In this document: one piece after another, positions 37,518 through 45,461 of the stretch
How the letters are laid out: every line of letters begins with the position of its first letter
Numbering within the stretch: the first letter of the stretch is position 1
Assembly (NCBI RefSeq): GCF_008642335.1
Contig: NZ_CP029191.1
Coordinates: 3,286,001 to 3,350,000, forward strand
Origin: Streptomyces venezuelae
Lineage (GTDB): Bacteria; Actinomycetota; Actinomycetes; Streptomycetales; Streptomycetaceae
DNA length: 64,000 nt
Reading direction: 5' to 3'
The notes under the pieces: model-generated
Databases searched by the model: none
Seen by the model: the letters and a program-made list of their open reading frames with translations, nothing else
Told to the model about the DNA's origin: nothing
Program-made: the position numbers and the translations under genes

Positions 37518-39242
37518 GTGGGCAAGCGAAGGCGCGCCACCGGGCGCAAGAACGTCGGCGGCGGTGGCCGTGTCGGGAACAGGAGAGCGCACCCGGGTGT
37601 GCTCGGCGGGGCCGCGGCCGTGGTCGTGTGCGGCGTGGGGGCCGCCGCGTTCGCGCTGTCCGGCGGCTCGGGTTCCGGGGACGGCTCGACCGTCGACGAG
37701 AAGCCGGTGGCGTCGGGCCCGCCGAAGCCGGCCGAAGTCCGGTCCACCGCACAGGCGTTCCTCACCGCGTGGGCGAAGGGCGACGCGACCCGGGCGGCAG
37801 CACTGACGGACGACCCCTCGGCGGCGAAGAAGGCCCTGACGTCCTACCGCAAGGACGCCCACCTCACGAAGCCCCGCCTGACGCCGGGCAAGCGCGCGGG
37901 CACCGACGTACCGTTCAAGGCCGCGGCCACGGTCTCGTACGAGGGAAAGACCAAGGCCCTCTCGTACGAGTCCGAACTCACGGTCGTCCGCCGGAAGAGC
38001 GACGGCGAGACGCTGGTCGGCTGGGAGCCCTCGGTGGTCCACCCGGACCTGAAGGAGGGCGACCGGCTGGTCACGGGTGAGGCGGGCGACCCGCCGATCA
38101 AGGCGGTGGACCGGGACGGCGCGGAGCTGACGGCGGCGAAGTACCCGTCGCTGGGCACGGTCGTCGACGGGCTGCGCGAGAAGTACGGGAAGAAGGCGGG
38201 CGGCAAGGCGGGCGTCGAACTGCGGGTGATCCGCGCGGAGAAGGCGGAGGCGAAGCAGGGCGGGGCCGGTGAGGACGACTCCAAGGCAACGCCCGACAAG
38301 ACGCTCCTCACGCTCTCCCCCGGCACGCCGGGAACGCTGAAGACGACGTTCAGTGGCTCGCTCCAGTCGGCCGCCGAACGCGAGACGGCGAAGCGGAAGC
38401 GCGCCTCCGTCGTGGTCGTCAAGCCCAGCACCGGCGAGATCCTGGCCGCGGCCAACTCCGAACCGGCGGGCTTCAACACGGCGTTCCAGGGCTCGATCGC
38501 GCCCGGCTCCACGATGAAGGTCATCAGCTCGTCGCTGCTCCTGGAGAAAAAGCTCGCCGGAGTCGACAAGAAGCACCCCTGCCCCAAGTACGAGACGTAC
38601 GGCGGCTGGAAGTTCCAGAACGACGACAAGTTCCAGATCAAGGGCGGTACGTTCCGGGCGAGCTTCGCGCGGTCCTGCAACACGGCTTTCATCAGCCAGG
38701 CCAAGAAGCTGGAGAACGACTCCCTCACCAAGCAGGCCCAGGAAGTCTTCGGACTCGGCCGCGACAACTGGTCGATCGGCGTCTCGTCCTTCGACGGCGC
38801 GGTACCGGTCCAGAGCGACGCGCAGATGGCGGCCTCGCTCATCGGGCAGGGTGGGGTGCGGATGAATCCGTTGAACATGGCGTCGGTGGCGGCAACGGTG
38901 AAATCGGGCGAGTTCAAGCAGCCCTACCTGGTCTCGCCCGACGTGGACGACCGCGAGCTGGCGACGGCGCCGCGCAAGATGTCGGGCTCGACGGCCGCGG
39001 CGCTGCGGGACCTGATGCACTACACCGCGGTCGCGGGCACGGCGGTCAAGCCCATGTCGGGCCTCGGCTCCGACATGGGCGCGAAGACGGGTTCGGCGGA
39101 GGTCGACGGCCAGAAGAAGCCCAACGGCTGGTTCACGGCGTACCGGGGCGACCTGGCGTCGGCGGCGGTCGTGCAGGAGGGCGGGCATGGCGGGGACTCG
39201 GCGGGGCCGGTGGTTCGGGCGATGCTGCGGGCGGGGGGCTGA
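37518..39242 (+). CDS. penicillin-binding transpeptidase (class B-like), second of a tandem pair
   Basis: 574 residues with a strongly basic start (GKRRRATGRKN), an anchor helix (GAAAVVVCGVGAAAFAL), the NTF2-like domain and the transpeptidase motifs GSTMK (Ser 331), SCN (386-388) and KTGSAE (523-528). It keeps the same unusual spacing and the same ending (GGHGGDSAGPVV) as the preceding gene, so the pair arose by duplication. The GTG at 37518 is 119 bp after the first gene and may be cotranscribed with it. Confidence 0.92.
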   Translation: MGKRRRATGRKNVGGGGRVGNRRAHPGVLGGAAAVVVCGVGAAAFALSGGSGSGDGSTVDEKPVASGPPKPAEVRSTAQAFLTAWAKGDATRAAALTDDPSAAKKALTSYRKDAHLTKPRLTPGKRAGTDVPFKAAATVSYEGKTKALSYESELTVVRRKSDGETLVGWEPSVVHPDLKEGDRLVTGEAGDPPIKAVDRDGAELTAAKYPSLGTVVDGLREKYGKKAGGKAGVELRVIRAEKAEAKQGGAGEDDSKATPDKTLLTLSPGTPGTLKTTFSGSLQSAAERETAKRKRASVVVVKPSTGEILAAANSEPAGFNTAFQGSIAPGSTMKVISSSLLLEKKLAGVDKKHPCPKYETYGGWKFQNDDKFQIKGGTFRASFARSCNTAFISQAKKLENDSLTKQAQEVFGLGRDNWSIGVSSFDGAVPVQSDAQMAASLIGQGGVRMNPLNMASVAATVKSGEFKQPYLVSPDVDDRELATAPRKMSGSTAAALRDLMHYTAVAGTAVKPMSGLGSDMGAKTGSAEVDGQKKPNGWFTAYRGDLASAAVVQEGGHGGDSAGPVVRAMLRAGG

Positions 39243-39365
39243 GGGGGGCGGGACGAGGGCCGGGACGGGGACTGGGGCGACTCGGGGTGCGCAGGTAGTG
39301 ACGGCCTGTCCGCTATGCGGATACGTGGTCGCGTGCCCCGTACACAGACCGCTAGCGTGCCGGGC

Positions 39366-39872
39366 ATGAGCGCTACACCACCCGAAGCATCCGAAGCCCA
39401 CCCCCGTTTCGCCGAGGCCCTCCGTCAGCTGGGCCTCGGCGATCTGCTTCCCCGGGTCCGCCGCTTCCCGGAGCAGACGCGCACCGCGCAGGAGGCCGCC
39501 GCGGCCATCGGCTGCGACCTGAGCCAGATCTGCAAGTCGCTGATCTTCGCGGCGGACGGGGTCCCCGTGCTGGTCCTCATGGACGGCGCGTCGCGGGTGG
39601 ACCTGGACCTCGTACGACGCGAACTCGGCGCGGAGAAGGTGACCCGGGCGAAGGCGGACGTGGTGCGCGAGACGACCGGTTACGCGATCGGGGGCGTACC
39701 GCCCTTCGGCCACGTCACACGGACCCGCGTCCTCGCCGACCGGTCCCTCCTCGCCCACGACGAGGTGTGGGCGGCGGCCGGCACGCCCTACGCGGTCTTC
39801 CCGATGGCACCCGAGACGCTGATCGCCCACGCGGGCGGCACGCTGGTGGACGTGCGCGAGACCGCCGCGTGA
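39366..39872 (+). CDS. YbaK/EbsC-family aminoacyl-tRNA deacylase
   Basis: A 168-residue editing-domain protein that would hydrolyse mis-acylated tRNA. It has RTAQEAAAAIGCDLSQICKSLIF (invariant Lys in CKSLIF), GDGV-type and GGVPPFGH loop motifs, and a C-terminal DEVWAAAGTPYAVFPMAPETL. The ATG at 39366 fits the family; longer in-frame starts lack a ribosome site. The stop overlaps the next gene by four bases (GTGA). Confidence 0.9.
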   Translation: MSATPPEASEAHPRFAEALRQLGLGDLLPRVRRFPEQTRTAQEAAAAIGCDLSQICKSLIFAADGVPVLVLMDGASRVDLDLVRRELGAEKVTRAKADVVRETTGYAIGGVPPFGHVTRTRVLADRSLLAHDEVWAAAGTPYAVFPMAPETLIAHAGGTLVDVRETAA

Positions 39873-40720
39873 CCCCGCTGGTCGCGGCGGCCGTCCTGCT
39901 CGCCGCCGTCACGCACGCGTGCTGGAACGCGATAGCCCACCACATCACCGACAAGCTGGTCGGCTTCACGCTCATATCGGGGGGCGGCACGCTGATCGGC
40001 CTGCTCCTCGCCCCCTTCGTCCCGATCCCGGACGCGGAGGCGTGGCCCTATCTGGTCCTCTCCGCGGCGATCCACGTCGGCTACTACGCCCTGCTGATGA
40101 AGTCGTTCAAGCTCGGCGACTTCGGCCAGGCGTATCCGATCGCGCGCGGCACGGCGCCGCTGGTCGTCACCGTCCTCGCGGCGGTCTTCGCGGGCGAGAT
40201 CCCGGACGGCTGGCAGGCGGCGGGCGTCGCGGTCTCGTGCGCGGGCCTGACGGGCCTCGCCCTGTGGGGCATCCGGGGCTCGGGCCGCCGCCCCGACTGG
40301 GCGGCGATCGGCGCGGCGCTCGCGACGGGCGTCTCGATCGCGGCGTACACGGTGGTGGACGGCCTGGGCGTACGCGCCTCCGGCTCCTCCATGGGCTACA
40401 TCGCGTGGCTGATGATCCTGGAGGGCATCGCGGTCCCGCTCTACGCGGCGTACCGCTGGCGCGGCGAGTTCGTCCCGCGCCTGCGCCCGTTCGCCCTGGT
40501 CGGCCTCGCGGGCGCGGCCCTCTCCGTCTCGGCATACGGCCTGGTCCTGTGGGCCCAGACGCGAGCGGACCTGGCCCCGATCTCCGCGCTGCGCGAGTCC
40601 TCGATCATCGTGGGCGCGGCGATAGGCGCGCTCTTCTTCAAGGAACGGTTCGGGGCGCCAAGGTTGGTGGCGGCGGGGTTGATGGTGGCGGGGATCGGGT
40701 TGATGTTGCATGCGGGGTAG
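39869..40720 (+). CDS. EamA/DMT-superfamily transporter
   Basis: A 283-residue membrane protein with ten hydrophobic segments in two EamA repeats (first TPLVAAAVLLAAVTHACWNA, second from about residue 145). The repeat ends are typical: FGQAYPIARGTAPLVVTVLA and LAPISALRESSIIVGAAIGALFFKERFG. It probably exports a small metabolite; the substrate is unknown. The GTG at 39869 overlaps the deacylase stop, so both are translationally coupled. Confidence 0.88.
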   Translation: MTPLVAAAVLLAAVTHACWNAIAHHITDKLVGFTLISGGGTLIGLLLAPFVPIPDAEAWPYLVLSAAIHVGYYALLMKSFKLGDFGQAYPIARGTAPLVVTVLAAVFAGEIPDGWQAAGVAVSCAGLTGLALWGIRGSGRRPDWAAIGAALATGVSIAAYTVVDGLGVRASGSSMGYIAWLMILEGIAVPLYAAYRWRGEFVPRLRPFALVGLAGAALSVSAYGLVLWAQTRADLAPISALRESSIIVGAAIGALFFKERFGAPRLVAAGLMVAGIGLMLHAG

Positions 40721-40787
40721 CGGCGGCTCGTACGAGACATGCGCTCGCATCGGATGGCCACCCTCGGCCGGAGGTGGGTGAGGCACC

Positions 40788-40988
40788 ATGCGCCACCCCG
40801 ATGTCATCACCGGGTTCCGAAAGTCGTCGCACTCGGACCAGCTGGGCGATTGCCTGGAGATCGCGCGCACCGGGTCCGGAGGCCATGCCGTACGTGACAG
40901 CAAGAACTCCGCGGGGCCTTCCCTTACCGTCGGTGGTGCGGCGTGGAGCTGCTTCGTCGACGAGATCAAAGGCGCCTACGCCAGGTAG
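40788..40988 (+). CDS. DUF397 protein, orphan
   Basis: 66 residues with the DUF397 core: FRKSSHSDQLGDCLEIA, VRDSKNSAGPSLTVGGAAW and a final short helix. In Streptomyces such genes usually follow an XRE/DUF5753 helix-turn-helix gene and act as its partner. None is adjacent here: the upstream gene is EamA and the downstream gene is convergent, 7 bp away. The ATG at 40788 is preceded by a weak GGAGGTGGGTGAGG-type ribosome site. Confidence 0.85.
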   Translation: MRHPDVITGFRKSSHSDQLGDCLEIARTGSGGHAVRDSKNSAGPSLTVGGAAWSCFVDEIKGAYAR

Positions 40989-40995
40989 CTCTGGG

Positions 40996-41634
40996 TCAGC
41001 CGACTGCCGGTTGTGCTGAGTTCAGGCCCGCACAGCGGCGGCATGCCCTCACCGATGTCGCCACTACCGCGTGTGACGCCGCCGCCAGGGCGCCTGCCGC
41101 TGTCAGCAGGGGCCAGTTCGTGGCGAGGGCCGCCGCGACGGTCAGGGAGAGGGTCGCCACCGCCATGGCCGCGCTGGCCGTCGTGCCAAACCACGCGACA
41201 GTCAGCGGCAGGCGGTGAGGGGTGGGCAGGCGGCGGGCAAGGGTGCCCGTGACCGCCAGCGTCGCCGCCGCCAGTAGGGCCGCCAGCGTGGCGATCAGGG
41301 TCAGGTGTGCTGCCAGTTGCTGCCAGAGCAGTTCGCCCCGCGCCAGGTACCAGCACGCCAGCAGCAACGGGGCCGTCAGCGTGATCGTCCGGGCCGTGTG
41401 TCGCGCCTGGGCGATGGTCAGTTCGTGCTGGCAGGCGGGGGCGAGGTCCGCGACGGTCCCGAACTCCCGTACCGCCAGGCGGGCGGCTTCCGACTCGTCC
41501 GCTCCCGCGTCGGCGTACGCGGCCGCCGTGTCCATGAGCCCGTCGTGCATCTCCTCGATGAGGCGGGACTTGGCGCGCTCAGGACCGCGCAGGGCCGCCG
41601 TCAGCGCGGCGACGTGGTCGTCGATGGCGCTCAT
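40996..41634 (-). CDS. membrane protein with permease-prefix-like N-terminus, PadR partner
   Basis: 212 residues. An N-terminal cytoplasmic helical domain (IDDHVAALTAALRGPERAKSRLIEEMHDGLMDTAAAYADAGADESEAARLAVREFG) resembles the permease prefix domain that accompanies PadR regulators. It is followed by four helices and a short Cys-containing tail. Its ATG overlaps the padR stop (ATGA). Such pairs usually work as a signalling unit at the membrane, but the mechanism is not established here. Confidence 0.82.
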   Translation of the reverse strand: MSAIDDHVAALTAALRGPERAKSRLIEEMHDGLMDTAAAYADAGADESEAARLAVREFGTVADLAPACQHELTIAQARHTARTITLTAPLLLACWYLARGELLWQQLAAHLTLIATLAALLAAATLAVTGTLARRLPTPHRLPLTVAWFGTTASAAMAVATLSLTVAAALATNWPLLTAAGALAAASHAVVATSVRACRRCAGLNSAQPAVG

Positions 41635-41993
41635 GTGGCGAGACCGGGCTGTGCGCCGCCGGCGGTCTGGGGGCCGGGGTTCAGGACCGCGCCGATCGCC
41701 GCGGTGAACTCACTCCACGCAGCCCGCTCCCCGGCGAGCGTCGCGCGTCCGGCGTCGGTCAGCTCGTATGCCCTGCGGCGCCGCTCACCGCCCGCCGCCT
41801 CCCAGCTACTGCTGAGCAGACCGAGGCGCTCCAGGCGGTTCAGCGCCGGGTAGATCGTTCCCGTACGCAGCTCCAGCGCGCCGCCGCTGCGACGCTGCAC
41901 CGCGGTGATGATCGCGTACCCGTGCAACGGGCCCGGCTCCAGCACGGCAAGGAGCAATCCGTCGAGGTGCCCGCGCACCGCATCCGCCTTCAT
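41631..41993 (-). CDS. PadR-family transcriptional regulator
   Basis: A 120-residue winged-helix protein: VRGHLDGLLLAVLEPGPLHGYAIITAVQ, then LRTGTIYPALNRLERLGLLSSSWE, then GGERRRRAYELTDAGRATL. This is the compact PadR plan. The ATG at 41993 was chosen because it starts the conserved domain. It diverges from a two-gene membrane operon across a twin palindrome and is coupled to its own membrane partner. Confidence 0.92.
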   Translation of the reverse strand: MKADAVRGHLDGLLLAVLEPGPLHGYAIITAVQRRSGGALELRTGTIYPALNRLERLGLLSSSWEAAGGERRRRAYELTDAGRATLAGERAAWSEFTAAIGAVLNPGPQTAGGAQPGLAT

Positions 41994-42035
41994 GGGTAGG
42001 CAGCCTACACAAGGGGTGTGTTGGCGGTGTATGTA

Positions 42036-42067
42036 TTGGCAGCCAACATGTTTGCGTTGGCTGCCAA
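42036..42067. promoter_or_regulatory. twin TTGGC-N-GCCAA palindromes (PadR operator candidate)
   Basis: TTGGCAGCCAA (42036-42046) and TTGGCTGCCAA (42057-42067) are offset by 21 bp, two helical turns. Another TTGGC half-site lies at 42021. They sit 43 bp upstream of the padR start and 35 bp before the membrane-protein ATG at 42103, well placed to repress both directions. Confidence 0.65.
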
Positions 42068-42102
42068 CACATTCGTGCCGTTCCGATCCTCGGGGGTCCG
42101 TC

Positions 42103-42615
42103 ATGACCAAGTTCCTGCTGTCCGTGCACGTCCTCGCCGCGATCCTCGCGGTGGGGTCCATCACGGTCGCCGCGTCGATGTTCCCGCGCTATGCGTTGCG
42201 GGCCCTGGGCTGTGACGGGGACGGTGGCGGTCGTGGTGACGGTGACGGGGAGCGGACAGATGATCGGGCCCCCGGCATCGCCGCGCTCCTGCACCGCGTC
42301 TGCCGCGCCTACGCCGTCGCAGGTCTCGCCGTCCCCGTCTTCGGCATCGCCACGGCCGTCCAGCTCGACGTCCTCACCGACGCCTGGCTGATCGCCTCAC
42401 TCATCCTGACGACGATCGCGGCGGGGTTGCTCGCGCTGGTGATCCTGCCGAGGCAGCGGGCTCTGCTGGACAGGGCGACGGATCTGTCCGACCCGGCCGA
42501 CGGGGCGCGGCGCGCGGCGGCCCGCCTCGCCATGCTGACCGGCATCTTCAACGTCCTCTGGGCCACGGTCACCGTCCTGATGATCGTCCGCCCCGGCTCC
42601 ACGACGGGGGCGTGA
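42103..42615 (+). CDS. four-helix membrane protein, DUF2269-like
   Basis: 170 residues with four hydrophobic segments (FLLSVHVLAAILAVGSITVA, VCRAYAVAGLAVPVFGIA, AWLIASLILTTIAAGLLALVIL, MLTGIFNVLWATVTVLMIV). A short Asp/Gly-rich loop follows helix 1. The layout resembles DUF2269-type proteins; I am not certain of the family. The ATG at 42103 follows GGGGG. First gene of a pair divergent from padR. Confidence 0.75.
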   Translation: MTKFLLSVHVLAAILAVGSITVAASMFPRYALRALGCDGDGGGRGDGDGERTDDRAPGIAALLHRVCRAYAVAGLAVPVFGIATAVQLDVLTDAWLIASLILTTIAAGLLALVILPRQRALLDRATDLSDPADGARRAAARLAMLTGIFNVLWATVTVLMIVRPGSTTGA

Positions 42616-42890
42616 TCGCCATGCGTACGCTCCGCATCGCGGCGGTGGTCGAGGCCGCGTCCCTGGCGCTCCTCCTGGCCAACCTGCTCACGATCCACGC
42701 CCGCCCACTGTCGGGCCTGCTGGGCCCACTGCACGGCACGGCGTACCTGGTCGTCATAGCGTCCACGTGGATGCTGCCGTCCGCGTCGACTGCGGGTGCG
42801 CGATGGCGGGCGCTCGTCCCGGGTGTCGGGGGGCTGCTGGTCCTACGCGGGGTCGAGGTGCGGACGGATTCCTCCGATCACGCCTCGTGA
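42612..42890 (+). CDS. small membrane protein, DUF3817-like
   Basis: 92 residues, three hydrophobic helices. LRIAAVVEAASLALLLANLL and LLGPLHGTAYLVVIASTWM resemble DUF3817 membrane proteins. The GTG at 42612 overlaps the previous stop (GTGA). An in-frame ATG at 42621 is the alternative start. Same operon as the preceding gene. Confidence 0.72.
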   Translation: MIAMRTLRIAAVVEAASLALLLANLLTIHARPLSGLLGPLHGTAYLVVIASTWMLPSASTAGARWRALVPGVGGLLVLRGVEVRTDSSDHAS

Positions 42891-43131
42891 TGCGCCGACG
42901 AGCGACGAGGGTGAAGGCCAACCATGCCAACGGCGCGACGACGCCGGACGCGAGATGGGTGGCGGGGGTGGTGGGCGGGGTGGGGCGGCTGCTCGGTGGT
43001 GCCGGGGGATGGGGGGGGCTACGCCCGGCCGGTCCGCTGACCGGGGGCGGGGTGGTCGGGCGGGGCGTCGGCGGCTGGGCCGTGGGGCCTGGGCGGTGAT
43101 CTGGCCCGGGGCTATTCCGGGCCGCCGTTGA

Positions 43132-43233
43132 GGGCGGGCGGGTGGGGAGCTGGCCCGGACGCGCCAGGGGGGCGGGGCGCAGGTGCGGGTGCGGCCCCTG
43201 CGCGCAGCGGGGCGTTAGGGCCGACCGTGGCAG
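43132..43233. repeat. 102-bp direct repeat, copy 1
   Basis: Aligned without gaps to 43271-43372 at an offset of 139 bp, with about 8 mismatches in 102. It includes GTGGGGAGCTGG near the start and ACCGTGGCAG at the end. The copies are separated by 37 bp of unrelated sequence. Confidence 0.9.
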
Positions 43234-43270
43234 TCTCACAGGGCGAAGGCGGGTGCCGGCGCAGGTGTCG

Positions 43271-43372
43271 GGGCGGGTGGGTGGGGAGCTGGCGGGGACG
43301 CGCTAGGGGGGCGGGGCGCAGGTGCGGGTGCGGCCCCCGCGCGCAGCGGGGCATCAGGGCAGACCGTGGCAG
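43271..43372. repeat. 102-bp direct repeat, copy 2
   Basis: Second copy, about 92 percent identical to 43132-43233. It ends about 50 bp before the stop of the convergent serine hydrolase gene. Similar G-rich intergenic units recur in Streptomyces genomes to my knowledge, but I cannot test that here. Confidence 0.9.
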
Positions 43373-43422
43373 CAAGGCCCGGCGCGCGAACATCGACGCC
43401 CGCAGGACGGCGTGCCGGACGG

Positions 43423-44607
43423 TTACAGAGACTCCCGCAGCGCCCGCACCAACGCCTGCGCCCGCGGGTCCGCCGTAACCCCCTTGTTCATGCCGTTCGT
43501 GACGTAGCCGAACGCCACGCCCGACTCCGGGTCGGCGAAGCCAAGGGCGCCGCCGCGCCCCGGGTGGCCGAAGGACCCGGCGCCGAGGAGCGGCGACGCC
43601 GCCCCGTGGAGCATGTAGCCGAGGCCGAAGCGCGTGTTGACGACCAGGACCCGGTCGGGGCCCGCCGACGCCTCCCCCCGCGCCAGCTCGACCGTGGCGG
43701 GAGTGAACAAGCGCCCGCCGCCGCCCTCCACCTCTCCGACCAGCCCCGCGTAAAAGCGCGCCAGCCCGTCCGCCGTCGCGACACCGTTGGACGCGGGCAG
43801 CGCCGCCGCCCGGTACCCGGAGTCGTTCTCGTCCGGCGAGGGGTCGATCGCCCCGAACGCCCGCCGCGTCAGCGACTCCGCGTCCGCATACGCCTCCGCC
43901 ACGTTCCGCTTCGGCCGCATCCGGAGCCCGCCCGGCCCCGCCGGAGCCTCGATACGGCCAAGGCGACCGGCCCGCCCCGCCTCCGCTTCCGACGCCGGCA
44001 GCCCGAGCCACAGGTCGAGCCCCAGCGGCCCCGCGATCTCGTCCGCGATCCACTCCCCCACAGGGCGGCCCGTCACGCGCCGCACCAGCTCGCCCACGAG
44101 CCAGCTGTACGTCTGCGCGTGGTAGCCGTGGTCCTCGCCGGGCTCCCAGAAGGGGGCCTGCGCCGCGACCACCGCGGCGCCGAGGTCCGGGTCGAGCGCC
44201 TCGGCGGGCGTCAGCGGACGGTCCAGGGCGGGGACACCGGCGCGGTGCGCGAGAACGTGACGTACGAGAACATGCTCCTTGCCGCGCGCCTTGAACTCCG
44301 GCCAGTACGAGCCGACCGGCGCGTCCAGGTCCAGTTCCCCCCGCTGGTGCAGGAGGAGCGGCACGGCCGCCGCCACGCCCTTCGTCGCCGAGCGCACGAT
44401 CTGAGCCGTACCCCGCTCCCAGGGCGCGCCCCCGGCCCCGGCGTCCCCATCGACGTCCTTCATGCCGCCCCACAGGTCCACCACCCGGCGCCCGTCCCGG
44501 TACACGGTCACCGCCGCGCCCCGCTCCCCGCGCTCGGCGAAGTTGCGTACGAACGCGTCCCGCACCGGCTCGTACCCGGCGGCCACGGTGCCGTGCACCC
44601 CACCCAT
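43423..44607 (-). CDS. serine hydrolase, beta-lactamase class C / esterase-like
   Basis: 394 residues of the beta-lactamase/esterase EstB superfamily. SxxK is seen as RSATKGVAAA (catalytic Ser/Lys), the Tyr motif as AQTYSWLVGELV, and the third motif as FGHPGRGG, as in esterase-type members. There is no signal peptide, so it is probably a cytoplasmic esterase rather than a resistance enzyme. The start is uncertain. The ATG at 44607 gives the usual N-terminus (VHGTVAAGYEPVRDAFVRNF). Further ATGs at 44628, 44643 and 44664 lie in or next to a 15-bp tandem repeat. Confidence 0.85.
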   Translation of the reverse strand: MGGVHGTVAAGYEPVRDAFVRNFAERGERGAAVTVYRDGRRVVDLWGGMKDVDGDAGAGGAPWERGTAQIVRSATKGVAAAVPLLLHQRGELDLDAPVGSYWPEFKARGKEHVLVRHVLAHRAGVPALDRPLTPAEALDPDLGAAVVAAQAPFWEPGEDHGYHAQTYSWLVGELVRRVTGRPVGEWIADEIAGPLGLDLWLGLPASEAEAGRAGRLGRIEAPAGPGGLRMRPKRNVAEAYADAESLTRRAFGAIDPSPDENDSGYRAAALPASNGVATADGLARFYAGLVGEVEGGGGRLFTPATVELARGEASAGPDRVLVVNTRFGLGYMLHGAASPLLGAGSFGHPGRGGALGFADPESGVAFGYVTNGMNKGVTADPRAQALVRALRESL

Positions 44608-44619
44608 CACATCCACAAC

Positions 44620-44649
44620 GCCATCCATGACAAGGCCATCCATGACAAG
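44620..44649. repeat. 15-bp tandem repeat at the serine hydrolase start
   Basis: GCCATCCATGACAAG occurs twice head to tail (44620-44634, 44635-44649). On the minus strand each copy carries an ATG in the hydrolase frame, so copy-number change would alter the number of candidate starts without shifting the frame. Confidence 0.8.
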
Positions 44650-44678
44650 GCCAACAGCAACCAACCACCGTCGATTCC

Positions 44679-45461
44679 CTAGCCCCCGACCCTCACCGTC
44701 TTAGGATCGAAGCCAAAAGGCAGCTCCAAGCGATGGGCGCCCATCAGGTCCGCGTCGGAGAGCAGCTCGCCCGTCGGGCCGTCCGCCGCGATGACGCCGT
44801 CACTGAGGATCAGGGCGCGCGGGCACAGCTCCAAGGCGTACGGCAGGTCGTGCGTGACCATCAGGACCGTCACGTCCAGCGACCGCAGGATGTCCGCGAG
44901 CTCGCGGCGCGAGGCCGGGTCGAGGTTGGAGGACGGCTCGTCCAGGACGAGGATCTCCGGCTCCATCGCGAGCACCGTCGCCACCGCGACCCTGCGCCGC
45001 TGCCCGAAGGAGAGGTGGTGCGGCGGGCGGTCCGCGAACTCCGCCATGCCCACCTGCCCCAGCGCCTTGTGCACCCGCGCCTCCAGCTCGGGCCCCCGCA
45101 GGCCCGCCGCCGCGGGCCCGAACGCCACGTCCTCCCGCACGGTCGGCATGAACAGCTGGTCGTCCGGGTCCTGGAAGACGATGCCGACGCGGCGCCTGAT
45201 CTCCGCCATGTGCTTCTTGCCGACGGGCAGCCCGGCGACCGTCACCGTGCCCGCGCCGCCGGTCAGGATGCCGTTGAGGTGCAGGACGAGCGTCGTCTTG
45301 CCCGCGCCGTTCGGCCCGAGCAGCGCGACGCGCTCGCCGCGCCCCACGGTGAAGTCGACGCCGAAGAGGGCCTGGTGCCCGTCCGGATAGGCGAAGGCGA
45401 GGCCCGAGACCTCAAGAGACGCGGGGACCTTCGAAGAGGCCGCACCAGGCACATCAGTCAC
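44679..45461 (-). CDS. nikO: ECF-type nickel/cobalt importer ATPase
   Basis: A 260-residue ABC ATPase energising metal uptake. Walker A LLGPNGAGKTTLVLHLNG, Q-loop GIVFQDPDDQLFMPTV, signature LSFGQRRRVAVATVL and Walker B ILVLDEPSSNLDP are all present. The CbiO-type C-terminus follows. The GTG at 45461 is preferred because it overlaps the nikQ stop (GTGA) and has GGATGGA upstream; ATGs at 45470 and 45482 are alternatives. Third gene of the operon controlled by the Nur-type box. Cobalt transport is the main alternative. Confidence 0.9.
   Translation of the reverse strand: MTDVPGAASSKVPASLEVSGLAFAYPDGHQALFGVDFTVGRGERVALLGPNGAGKTTLVLHLNGILTGGAGTVTVAGLPVGKKHMAEIRRRVGIVFQDPDDQLFMPTVREDVAFGPAAAGLRGPELEARVHKALGQVGMAEFADRPPHHLSFGQRRRVAVATVLAMEPEILVLDEPSSNLDPASRRELADILRSLDVTVLMVTHDLPYALELCPRALILSDGVIAADGPTGELLSDADLMGAHRLELPFGFDPKTVRVGG

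Larger units (their letters stand above)
42891..43422. other. 532-bp non-coding, G-rich intergenic region
   Basis: Lies between two convergent genes. Its frames show no start and domain content I can support. The first about 240 bp are G-rich on the plus strand without an obvious gene. The second part holds two copies of a 102-bp repeat, listed separately. Confidence 0.6.

Noticed and set aside
43423..44607. Annotation of the serine hydrolase as an antibiotic-resistance beta-lactamase
   Set aside because: No signal peptide, and the HPGRGG motif is the esterase-type variant rather than the KTG of beta-lactamases.
43112..44668. 518-codon minus-strand frame over the serine hydrolase and the 102-bp repeats
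   Set aside because: It runs in another frame of the hydrolase gene and through non-coding repeats. The hydrolase frame has full family motifs and this one has none.
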